A DNA stretch of 11,428 nucleotides from JAJZCD01 sp964570005 (lineage in GTDB: Bacteria; Patescibacteriota; Saccharimonadia; Saccharimonadales; UBA4665). The notes beneath the pieces were generated by a model. That model had not been told where the DNA came from. It did not search any database and was given only the letters and a program-made list of their open reading frames with translations. Below, one piece after another: positions 6,309 through 11,428 of the stretch; position 1 is the stretch's first letter, and each line of letters begins with the position of its first letter. The DNA is taken from NCBI GenBank assembly GCA_964570005.1, contig CAZMWE010000038.1, forward strand, positions 1 to 11,428, read 5' to 3'. A program made the translations under genes and the position numbers.

Positions 6309-6713
6309 ATGAAGATTACGATTTGCGGTTCAATCAAGTTCTTTGATGATATGGTTGACTTACAGAAAAAGCTTGAGAAACTCGGACATGAAATACTTAT
6401 GCCCGTTAAGGCGCCGGGTGTTGATTACTGGGCAAAGGACAACACCGCCCGTGTCAAAGCCAAAAAAACACTCGAATTGATTAACGAGCACTTTCGCAAG
6501 ATTGAGAAGTCGGATGCGATCCTAGTTGTCAACGTGACAAAGGGCGATATCAAGAACTACATAGGCGCGAATACTTTCCTGGAGCTAGGTTTCGCTCACT
6601 ACCTGGGAAAGCGTATATACCTTTTAAACCCTATTCCTGACCAGCCGTACATTCTTGACGAAATACTTACGATTGACCCCATTATCCTTGAGGGTGACAC
6701 CAAAAACCTTTAG
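6309..6713 (+). CDS. Nucleoside 2-deoxyribosyltransferase-like protein
   Basis: The 134-aa product looks like a small Rossmann-like protein of the nucleoside 2-deoxyribosyltransferase superfamily, whose members move or hydrolyse the deoxyribose-base bond. It opens with a beta strand and Gly loop (MKITICGSIKF) and has SDAILVVNVTKGD (68-80). Then comes ANTFLELGFAHYLGKRIYLL (87-106), which matches the conserved region where a glutamate (here probably E92) is the nucleophile. Length is close to the family's small members. Substrate cannot be told; nucleotide clean-up or base salvage are options, and a non-catalytic nucleotide-binding role is possible. Codons are visibly richer in A/T (many AAA, AAC, ATA) than in the flanking genes, suggesting recent acquisition. 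No strong promoter is visible: TTGGAG (6240-6245) and TTTACT (6264-6269), 18 nt apart, are a weak pair. Confidence 0.75.
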   Translation: MKITICGSIKFFDDMVDLQKKLEKLGHEILMPVKAPGVDYWAKDNTARVKAKKTLELINEHFRKIEKSDAILVVNVTKGDIKNYIGANTFLELGFAHYLGKRIYLLNPIPDQPYILDEILTIDPIILEGDTKNL

Positions 6714-6748
6714 ACAGCCCACCGGCGATCGGTAGTATCAGCGGGGTT

Positions 6749-6757
6749 TGCTATACT
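6749..6757 (+). promoter_or_regulatory. Extended -10 promoter for leaderless pepP mRNA
   Basis: TGCTATACT is an extended -10 element (TGn plus TATACT). It ends 7 nt before the ATG at 6765, and the 7 nt contain no Shine-Dalgarno sequence. A start at the usual distance would fall on or next to the ATG. The -35 region is weak (TCGGTA at 17 nt, 3 of 6), as is common for extended -10 promoters. Confidence 0.6.
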
Positions 6758-6764
6758 ACTACCC

Positions 6765-7997
6765 ATGCAGAGTCTTTTCAGTCCAGGGTTCTTTACAGAG
6801 AACCGTGCACGACTGCGAGCCAGTGTTGACGATGAAGCACCAATTGTAATCACCGCCAACGGCGAGCTTCAGGCCAAGGGAGACAATCCGTTTCCGTTCC
6901 GGCAAGATGCTGGGTTTTGGTATTTAACTGGCGTAGAGCGTCCTGACTACACGCTGGTCATCGGGCGCAATGAAACGTACATTATCGCTCCTGAGCGCAG
7001 TGACATTATGGAACTATTTGGTGGCGTAACCACAACGGAAGATGTCCAAAAACAGTCTGGCATTGATATCGTACTAGATGCCGATGAAGGTTGGACAAAA
7101 CTGAAAAGTGATCTCCAGAAAAGCCGTAGAGTTTACACACTTGCAGCTACTCAGGCTTACATTGCAGTTTATGGTCTATACACCAATCCAGCGCGAGCCC
7201 GAATAATTCGCCACATGAAGCGGGCCATGCCCGGCCTGCAAGTGACCGACGTGCGAAAGCAGATTGCGGAACTAAGAGTAGTAAAACAGACGCCAGAAAT
7301 TGCCGCCATCCGCCAGGCGGTAGACATCACTTGTACCACGCTTAACAAAGTCCAGCATAGCTCATACGATTACGAGTACGAGCTGGAGGCCGACATCACG
7401 CGCGGGTTTCGCAGGCAAGGTGCAACCGGCCATGCCTATAGCCCCATAGTCGCCGGCGGGCTGAACGCCTGTACGCTACACTATCTGGACAACAATGCTG
7501 ACCTGGAACCAACTGAGCTTGTCCTTGTCGATGTAGGCGCGGAGGTCAGTAATTACGCAGCCGATATTACCCGGACTTGGTCACTCGGCAAGCCTTCCGC
7601 ACGCCAGATGGCTGTTTTCGACGCCGTAGATGAGGCAGTACGGTTTGCAGTCGAGCAGCTGAAACCTGATGGTCCCAGCTTCTATGAATGCGAACAAAAG
7701 GTTCGAGCCTTCATCGGCACCAAACTAAAACAGCTGGGGCTTATAGAACGAGCAGACGACAAAGAAGGGATCGGCCGTTACTACCCCCACGCACCACACT
7801 ATCTCGGCCTAGATGTACACGATGTAGGCGACACCAGACAACCTCTGAAAGCCGGCATGGTACTGACTGTTGAGCCTGGTATTTATTTACCGGATGAGAA
7901 GATCGGTGTACGCCTAGAGGAAGACATTCTTATCACCGAAACCGGCTGCGAAATTTTAAGCCGGTCTTGCCCGCGCGAGCTAACACCCGTACAATAA
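6765..7997 (+). CDS. pepP: Xaa-Pro aminopeptidase (M24B, PepP type)
   Basis: This cytoplasmic dinuclear metallopeptidase removes the N-terminal residue from peptides with proline in second position. The 410-aa product has an N-terminal creatinase-like domain (about 1-165), including the conserved PFPFRQDAGFWYLTGVE stretch (42-58), and a C-terminal pita-bread catalytic domain (about 175-405). All five metal ligands are visible: D256 in DVGAE, D267 in ADITRTW, H345 in HYLGLDVHD, E370 in TVEPG and E385 in GVRLEED; H352 is the accompanying histidine. The domain order matches E. coli PepP. It appears to be transcribed as a leaderless mRNA, with the holin-like gene 12 nt downstream probably in the same operon. 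With the peptide-binding protein further downstream it fits a peptide-scavenging role. Confidence 0.96.
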   Translation: MQSLFSPGFFTENRARLRASVDDEAPIVITANGELQAKGDNPFPFRQDAGFWYLTGVERPDYTLVIGRNETYIIAPERSDIMELFGGVTTTEDVQKQSGIDIVLDADEGWTKLKSDLQKSRRVYTLAATQAYIAVYGLYTNPARARIIRHMKRAMPGLQVTDVRKQIAELRVVKQTPEIAAIRQAVDITCTTLNKVQHSSYDYEYELEADITRGFRRQGATGHAYSPIVAGGLNACTLHYLDNNADLEPTELVLVDVGAEVSNYAADITRTWSLGKPSARQMAVFDAVDEAVRFAVEQLKPDGPSFYECEQKVRAFIGTKLKQLGLIERADDKEGIGRYYPHAPHYLGLDVHDVGDTRQPLKAGMVLTVEPGIYLPDEKIGVRLEEDILITETGCEILSRSCPRELTPVQ

Positions 7998-8009
7998 GCC
8001 ATAAGTATT

Positions 8010-8390
8010 ATGAGGTCTGTCCAACACGGATTCGTTTACAGGTTCCTGCTTCGGTGGGTCGTTTGTGCGCTCGGGCTGTGGATTGCTGCCGGACTGCTTA
8101 GCGGCAGTGTATCGTACCACGGGAACCATCTGGGCACAGTGATTATCGGTGGCCTGGTGCTGGCAATCTTAAACGCCATCATCAAACCGCTGCTGGTACT
8201 CATCAGCCTGCCAGCTATTCTAGTAACGCTCGGGCTGTTTATGCTCGTCATCAACGGCGTCACGGTATACCTTGCCAGTAAGCTCTATTCCGGCCTGGAA
8301 ATCAGCAACTTTGGCGCAGCGATCTTGACCGGCATTATTATCGGCCTGGTAAACTATCTAGTGACAGCGATCCTTGAAGAACGGGGCTAA
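8010..8390 (+). CDS. YvlD / phage-holin-4-like membrane protein
   Basis: The 126-aa product is a small four-helix membrane protein of the family often labelled mycobacterial phage holin superfamily IV or YvlD. Hydrophobic segments are at about 14-31, 41-59, 63-88 and 101-122. The conserved core is easy to see: NAIIKPLLVLISLPAI (55-70), then LGLFMLVINGVTVYLASKL (74-92). Despite the label, family members in bacterial chromosomes are not tied to lysis, and no phage gene lies nearby. The role is unknown; in Bacillus YvlD belongs to an envelope-stress operon. The ATG is 12 nt after the pepP stop with no clear Shine-Dalgarno sequence, so translation probably depends on coupling to pepP. Confidence 0.88.
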   Translation: MRSVQHGFVYRFLLRWVVCALGLWIAAGLLSGSVSYHGNHLGTVIIGGLVLAILNAIIKPLLVLISLPAILVTLGLFMLVINGVTVYLASKLYSGLEISNFGAAILTGIIIGLVNYLVTAILEERG

Positions 8391-8416
8391 TAAACATATG
8401 GCTGCACGCATATCTT

Positions 8417-8431
8417 TGGTATACTGGAGGG
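8417..8431 (+). promoter_or_regulatory. secG start region: extended -10 and Shine-Dalgarno
   Basis: TGGTATACT (8417-8425) is an extended -10 element, directly followed by GGAGGG (8426-8431) and ATG at 8435. If the -10 is used, RNA would start within about 2-4 nt of the ATG and would lack the Shine-Dalgarno sequence. If the message comes from upstream, GGAGGG would be a good, closely spaced ribosome binding site. Confidence 0.5.
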
Positions 8432-8434
8432 ATT

Positions 8435-8647
8435 ATGAGTATTTATAATTATGTGACTATTTTTTCCATGCTGTTCATGGTGCTGCTCATTCTAGTGCAG
8501 ACCCGGGGCGCTTCACTGGGCGCAGGTATTGGCAGTAGCGGAGAAGTAAACACCGAGCGCCGCGGCACCGACAAAACGATCTATCAGCTTACCATCATTA
8601 CCGCCATTGTCTTTATAATGTCGATTCTGCTCGGCATTATTAAATAA
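8435..8647 (+). CDS. secG: Preprotein translocase subunit SecG
   Basis: SecG is the small, non-essential third subunit of the SecYEG channel that helps SecA-driven export. The 70-aa product has the expected length and plan: a first helix (about 4-22) ending in LVQTRG, a Gly/Ser-rich cytoplasmic loop with GAGIGSSGEVNTERRG (30-45), and a second helix (about 48-68). The LVQ plus G-rich loop matches the family. It is followed 21 nt later by the binding-protein gene with no terminator between them, so they are probably co-transcribed. SecG would serve export of that protein among others. Confidence 0.93.
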   Translation: MSIYNYVTIFSMLFMVLLILVQTRGASLGAGIGSSGEVNTERRGTDKTIYQLTIITAIVFIMSILLGIIK

Positions 8648-8655
8648 TTGAGAGT

Positions 8656-8665
8656 AGGGAAGAGG
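8656..8665 (+). promoter_or_regulatory. Ribosome binding site deciding the 8669 start
   Basis: AGGGAAGAGG precedes GTG 8669, with AGGGA at 8 nt spacing. The longer frame would begin at a TTG (8648) directly abutting the secG stop and without such a site, so the GTG is favoured. Confidence 0.6.
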
Positions 8666-8668
8666 CAC

Positions 8669-10459
8669 GTGGGAATCGTCAAACGAACCACGCAACTGCG
8701 TTTCCGCCGCCTAATCAGGCGGCAGCAACGGCATATGGAAGCGGCGGCCGATGCCGCCGAAAGACAGTTCGATATCAATCTCATCGGCCGTTTTGACCGG
8801 CTGTTTCACGTACGGCGATTCGTGCTTGGTTGGCTTGGGCTGACAACGTTGCTTATACTTTGCACCGTCGTGCAGACCCTCAATTTGAGTGCTTATTATC
8901 AGACCAGCCAGCCTATACCCGGCGGCATCTACGACGAGGGAGTAGTCGGCACGTACACCAATGCCAACCCTATTTACGCCACCGGGCCGGTGGATCAGGC
9001 TGTTTCCCGCCTGATTTTTGCGGGTCTGCTCAAATACAACGATCAGAATCAGCTCGCACCTGACCTGGCCCAAAGTTATACCGTCGACGCAACCGGTAAG
9101 CACTACGAGGTCACGCTTAAACCCCACCTGACCTGGCAGGACGGCCAGCCGCTCACGGCAGCCGACGTGGTGTTCACTTATCATCTTATCCAAAACCCTG
9201 ATGTCGGTTCGCCGCTCCTACCCAGCTGGCAGAACATAGCCGTCACGACGCCCAACCCGTACACTATCGACTTTGACCTGCCGAACGCCTTCGCGGCTTT
9301 CCCGTACAGCCTGGTCAGCGGCATTTTACCCGAGCATATCCTGAAAAACGTGCCAGCGTCGCAGCTGCGACCCAGTGATTTCAACACTATCAAGCCGGTC
9401 GGTGCCGGACCGTTCGCCTGGCAGGCTATGCAAGCAAGCACGGGTACAGACCCGAGTACGACGCTCAGTCTTATCGCCCTTAAGCCCTTCACCGGCTATA
9501 ACGGCGGTGCGCCGAAACTGGGCGGCTTCGTGCTACATGTGTTCGGCGGTGAAAAAGTGATGGTGCAGGCGTTTCAGCATCACATTATTACCGCGATGGC
9601 CGGGCTTGACAGCGTGCCGCAGGAAGTTGCCAAAGACAACGACGCCCACATCACAAATTTCAACTCCACCGCTGCCACCATGGTGTTCTTTAAGACCTCG
9701 GCCGGTGTGTTGACCGATACCAAGGTACGTCAAGCACTGGTGCAGGGCGCAAACACCCCGGCCATTATTGATAGGCTGGGATATCCCACACTGCCGGTGC
9801 GCGAACCATTGCTAATGGGCCAGCTAGGATACGACGGCAAATACCAGCAGGCAACTTACAATCCCACTGCCGCTAAGCAGCTGCTCGACAGCGACGGCTG
9901 GACACGAGGTACCACCGGACAACGCAGCAAGAGCGGCCAACAGCTCGCCTTCAGCCTCTACGCCCAGGACACGCCGGAAAACGAGCAAATCATGCCGGTG
10001 CTGGTACGCAATTGGGCCGCCCTAGGTGTAAAAGTAACGCCGGTGCTGCAAAGCGCCACCGATTTCCAGAGCACCTTGGAGTTCCGTACATATGACGCCT
10101 TGCTGAACGGCATCTCCATCGGTATTGACCCTGACGTGTTTCCGTATTGGGACAGTAGTCAGGCGGACCCACGCAGCTCACAGCTCAACCTTTCAGAATA
10201 CAAAAATACCGCCGCCGACGCTTCACTGGAAGCCGGCCGTACTCGCCTTGACCCGGCTCTGCGGGCTATAAAATATCAGCCATTCCTGCAGGCCTGGCAG
10301 TCTGACGCGCCCGCGCTTGGACTGTATCAGCCACGCATTTTGTATATTAGCCACGGCAGAATTTACGGCTTGACCGACCATACGCTTAATAGCGATGCCG
10401 ACCGTTATAGTTCCGTCGCCGACTGGGAAATCCGCACCGCCAAAACCACAGACAACTAG
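8669..10459 (+). CDS. Membrane-anchored family 5 peptide-binding protein
   Basis: This is an OppA/DppA-type solute-binding protein (SBP_bac_5), expected to capture oligopeptides or similar ligands outside the membrane. From GTG 8669 it is 596 aa. A basic cytoplasmic tail of about 50 residues precedes one helix (about 51-69), with no cleavable signal and no lipobox cysteine, so it is held by an N-terminal anchor. The binding domain spans about 80-590. Family marks are YEVTLKPHLTWQDGQPLTAA followed by DVVFTY, then KPVGAGPF and TKVRQALVQGAN. No permease or ATPase gene lies in the window, so its partners are elsewhere or absent. It follows secG by 21 nt, probably in one operon. Ligand specificity cannot be read from the sequence. 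Confidence 0.92.
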   Translation: MGIVKRTTQLRFRRLIRRQQRHMEAAADAAERQFDINLIGRFDRLFHVRRFVLGWLGLTTLLILCTVVQTLNLSAYYQTSQPIPGGIYDEGVVGTYTNANPIYATGPVDQAVSRLIFAGLLKYNDQNQLAPDLAQSYTVDATGKHYEVTLKPHLTWQDGQPLTAADVVFTYHLIQNPDVGSPLLPSWQNIAVTTPNPYTIDFDLPNAFAAFPYSLVSGILPEHILKNVPASQLRPSDFNTIKPVGAGPFAWQAMQASTGTDPSTTLSLIALKPFTGYNGGAPKLGGFVLHVFGGEKVMVQAFQHHIITAMAGLDSVPQEVAKDNDAHITNFNSTAATMVFFKTSAGVLTDTKVRQALVQGANTPAIIDRLGYPTLPVREPLLMGQLGYDGKYQQATYNPTAAKQLLDSDGWTRGTTGQRSKSGQQLAFSLYAQDTPENEQIMPVLVRNWAALGVKVTPVLQSATDFQSTLEFRTYDALLNGISIGIDPDVFPYWDSSQADPRSSQLNLSEYKNTAADASLEAGRTRLDPALRAIKYQPFLQAWQSDAPALGLYQPRILYISHGRIYGLTDHTLNSDADRYSSVADWEIRTAKTTDN

Positions 10460-10471
10460 TCGCTTGGCCTC

Positions 10472-10500
10472 TTGCGATTTTCGCCAAAAACAGATATGAT
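10472..10500 (+). promoter_or_regulatory. Promoter of tRNA-Leu
   Basis: TTGCGA (10472-10477) and TATGAT (10495-10500) are separated by 17 nt. Transcription would begin near 10507, about 12 nt before the mature tRNA. It overlaps the short gap after the binding-protein stop at 10459, and no strong terminator separates the two. Confidence 0.65.
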
Positions 10501-10518
10501 AGCGTGGTCAATTGCCGT

Positions 10519-10606
10519 GCGGACGTGGCGGAATTGGTAGACGCGCTAGTTTCAGGTACTAGTGAGCTTAACACTCGTGGAGGTTCAAGTCCTCTCGTCC
10601 GCACCA
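10519..10606 (+). tRNA. tRNA-Leu (anticodon CAG)
   Basis: The 88-nt sequence folds as a class II tRNA. The 7-bp acceptor GCGGACG/CGTCCGC is followed by discriminator A and an encoded CCA. The anticodon stem CTAGT/ACTAG holds loop TTCAGGT, giving anticodon CAG, which reads CUG. A long variable arm (around TGAGCTTAACACTCG) and T arm GGAGG-TTCAAGT-CCTCT complete it. The discriminator A and long variable arm are standard for leucine. It stands alone with its own promoter and terminator. Confidence 0.97.
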
Positions 10607-10621
10607 CATCGTATTTCAACC

Positions 10622-10654
10622 AAACCACGGCTAAAGTCGTGGTTTCTTCTTTTT
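10622..10654 (+). terminator. Terminator after tRNA-Leu
   Basis: A stem of 8 bp (AAACCACG/CGTGGTTT), extended by a G-T and a C-G pair to a 4-nt loop, is followed by CTTCTTTTT. It lies 16 nt after the tRNA CCA end and isolates the tRNA from the P-loop gene. Confidence 0.85.
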
Positions 10655-10658
10655 AAGA

Positions 10659-10664
10659 TATACT
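10659..10664 (+). promoter_or_regulatory. -10 box for leaderless P-loop gene mRNA
   Basis: TATACT ends 7 nt before the ATG at 10672, the same spacing seen for the genes at 5009 and 6765. It supports the second ATG of the frame (10672) over the first (10666), which is only one base after the box. No -35 box or TGn extension is visible. Confidence 0.5.
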
Positions 10665-10671
10665 CATGCAT

Positions 10672-11190
10672 ATGAAAACTTCTGTACTTATTACTGCTGT
10701 TGCTGGAACTGGTAAATCTACAGTATGCGGTGCTCTCCAAAGACTTGGCTACCATGCACGTGACATCGAATCTATCGAGGAGCTGTACGAGCTCTTTGAC
10801 GAAAAGACGGGCAAAGTCGTACAAGGGAACATGGATCAGATCAGGGATGGCCTATATTGGTACTGCAATGGAGCCAAGCTCCAGAAAATTGTAGATTCAG
10901 AGACCGCCGAACTAACTCTGTACTGCGGTGGTATGGCCAATACCGAGGATGTTTGGAATATCTTCGACGCAGTTATTGTGTTAACTGTTTCCGATGAGAC
11001 TACAACGCGTCGCCTCTCTACTCGTGCCCCAGGTGAATTTGGGAGTACCCAGGATAATAGAGACTGGATACTCAGCTGGAAACATGAGCTTGAGCAGAAA
11101 TGGTTCGATATGGGTGGTGTTGCTGTCGACGCAGAGGGAAGCCCTGAGGAAGTCGCTAAACTTGTTATTAAGACCTTACCGCTCAAATAA
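10672..11190 (+). CDS. P-loop NTPase, small-molecule-kinase-like
   Basis: The 172-aa product is a single-domain P-loop protein of the adenylate/shikimate-kinase-like class (AAA_17/18 type). After the first strand (MKTSVLITA) comes the Walker A loop, AVAGTGKST (9-17, catalytic K15), with Ala in place of the usual first Gly. A second strand, DAVIVLTVSDET (99-110), leads to an Arg-rich region TTRRLSTRAP (111-120) resembling the mobile lid of small kinases. No substrate signature is recognisable, so a kinase role is inference. ATG 10672 is preferred to 10666 because it is 7 nt after a -10 box. The gene stands between the tRNA-Leu terminator and a bidirectional terminator, as a single-gene unit. 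It uses A/T-ending codons more than the neighbours at 8435-10459, which could reflect later acquisition next to a tRNA gene. Confidence 0.8.
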   Translation: MKTSVLITAVAGTGKSTVCGALQRLGYHARDIESIEELYELFDEKTGKVVQGNMDQIRDGLYWYCNGAKLQKIVDSETAELTLYCGGMANTEDVWNIFDAVIVLTVSDETTTRRLSTRAPGEFGSTQDNRDWILSWKHELEQKWFDMGGVAVDAEGSPEEVAKLVIKTLPLK

Positions 11191-11308
11191 GCCAGGCGGT
11201 TAAGTGATTTAAGCATATCCATTGTCATTGTCTTCCGCATACAGATTTACAACATTAACACCTTCCAGATCGAATAAAGTTCGATGATCGTCCTTTATGC
11301 TGCACCAA

Positions 11309-11346
11309 AATAAAATACCTCTGGCTAAGCCTAGAGGTATTTTATT
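11309..11346. terminator. Bidirectional terminator between convergent genes
   Basis: A perfect 14-bp stem (11309-11322 with 11333-11346), with inner GGC/GCC pairing possible around TAA, has an A/T-rich base that gives T-rich tracts on both strands. It would stop the P-loop gene transcript on the plus strand and a minus-strand gene entering from the right. The 118 bp between the P-loop stop and this hairpin hold only a small 6-bp inverted repeat (11269-11285) and no convincing gene. Confidence 0.85.
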
Positions 11347-11385
11347 CCAGCTTTACGACACCTTGAGCGCCAGGGCAGGGAAGAG

Positions 11386-11428
11386 CTATTTCCCCGTCAG
11401 CGCCTTGTACTCCTGATATGCCGCCGTT
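11386..11428 (-). CDS. Possible 3' end of a minus-strand gene (partial)
   Basis: The last 43 bases contain an open minus-strand frame ending in TAG at 11386-11388. Its final residues are TAAYQEYKALTGK, which look like a helical protein C-terminus. The strong terminator 40 nt downstream in that direction supports a gene ending here. Another minus-strand frame also runs open to a TAA inside the hairpin, but it gives Gly-rich, less protein-like residues. Too little is present to name the product. Confidence 0.4.
   Translation of the reverse strand, partial: TAAYQEYKALTGK

Noticed and set aside
8010..8390. Phage remnant because of the holin-like protein
   Set aside because: The family is widespread in chromosomes outside phages and no endolysin, integrase or structural gene is present.
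8398..8449. Short ORF starting ATGGCTGCACGC overlapping the secG start
   Set aside because: It has no ribosome binding site and is only 16 codons. It runs through the secG promoter and start in another frame.
10836..11240. Minus-strand ORF of 134 codons opposite the P-loop gene
   Set aside because: It is the antisense shadow of a well-supported P-loop coding sequence. It is Ser/Thr-rich without domain features.
11269..11285. Inverted repeat ATCGAA/TTCGAT as an operator or attachment site
   Set aside because: It is only 6 bp around a 5-nt spacer in an A/T-rich gap, with no nearby promoter or repeat copy. Chance is sufficient.
1..11428. UGA recoded as Gly or Trp as in some CPR lineages
   Set aside because: TGA functions as a natural stop at the ends of htpX and the following gene. 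Reading frames are intact with TGG for Trp, and the tRNA-Trp anticodon is CCA.
1..11428. CRISPR array, insertion sequence or toxin-antitoxin pair
   Set aside because: No regularly spaced direct repeats, transposase motifs or terminal inverted repeats were seen, and no paired small toxin-like ORFs.

Overview
The window reads as an ordinary chromosomal segment from a reduced-genome bacterium. I infer Candidatus Saccharibacteria (TM7) or a close Patescibacteria/CPR relative, on gene style: LemA paired with HtpX, an oligopeptide-binding protein anchored by an N-terminal helix next to secG, a D,D-carboxypeptidase, tight overlaps, many GTG starts and several starts sitting about 7 nt after a -10 box. 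No taxonomic search was possible, so this is inference. The code is standard: TGA ends htpX and the gene after it, and Trp is TGG, which argues against the SR1/Gracilibacteria recoded lineages.

Layout. Bases 1-76 hold tRNA-Trp(CCA) on the minus strand, with its own promoter. Upstream of it (about 177-331) lies a compact minus-strand unit: a consensus-like promoter, a sequence whose first bases can pair with bases about 65 nt downstream, and a hairpin resembling an intrinsic terminator. It looks like a small structured RNA or a leader. From 375 to 4925, still on the minus strand, come lemA, htpX, an unidentified multi-pass membrane protein and ligA in transcription order. The last three are translationally coupled by short overlaps; lemA has its own promoter and is separated from htpX by a strong hairpin terminator.

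The strand switches at about 4930-5008, where divergent promoters face away from each other. On the plus strand follow an S11-type D-alanyl-D-alanine carboxypeptidase (5009-6220), a small nucleoside 2-deoxyribosyltransferase-like protein of AT-richer composition (6309-6713), an M24B Xaa-Pro aminopeptidase (6765-7997), a four-helix YvlD/phage-holin-4-like membrane protein (8010-8390), secG (8435-8647) and a membrane-anchored family 5 solute-binding protein (8669-10459). Then come tRNA-Leu(CAG) with a clear promoter and terminator (10472-10654), a P-loop kinase-like protein (10672-11190), and a bidirectional terminator (11309-11346) facing what is probably the 3' end of a minus-strand gene leaving the window.

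Taken together the genes cover envelope quality control (LemA/HtpX), cell-wall trimming, protein export (SecG), and peptide capture and breakdown (binding protein, aminopeptidase), plus DNA ligation. Peptide scavenging fits a host-dependent lifestyle. I see no CRISPR array, transposon, phage module or defence island. The items most worth a second look are the putative structured RNA at 177-296, a LigA that has lost all its zinc-finger cysteines and a key domain Ia histidine, and the repeated leaderless-type start architecture.
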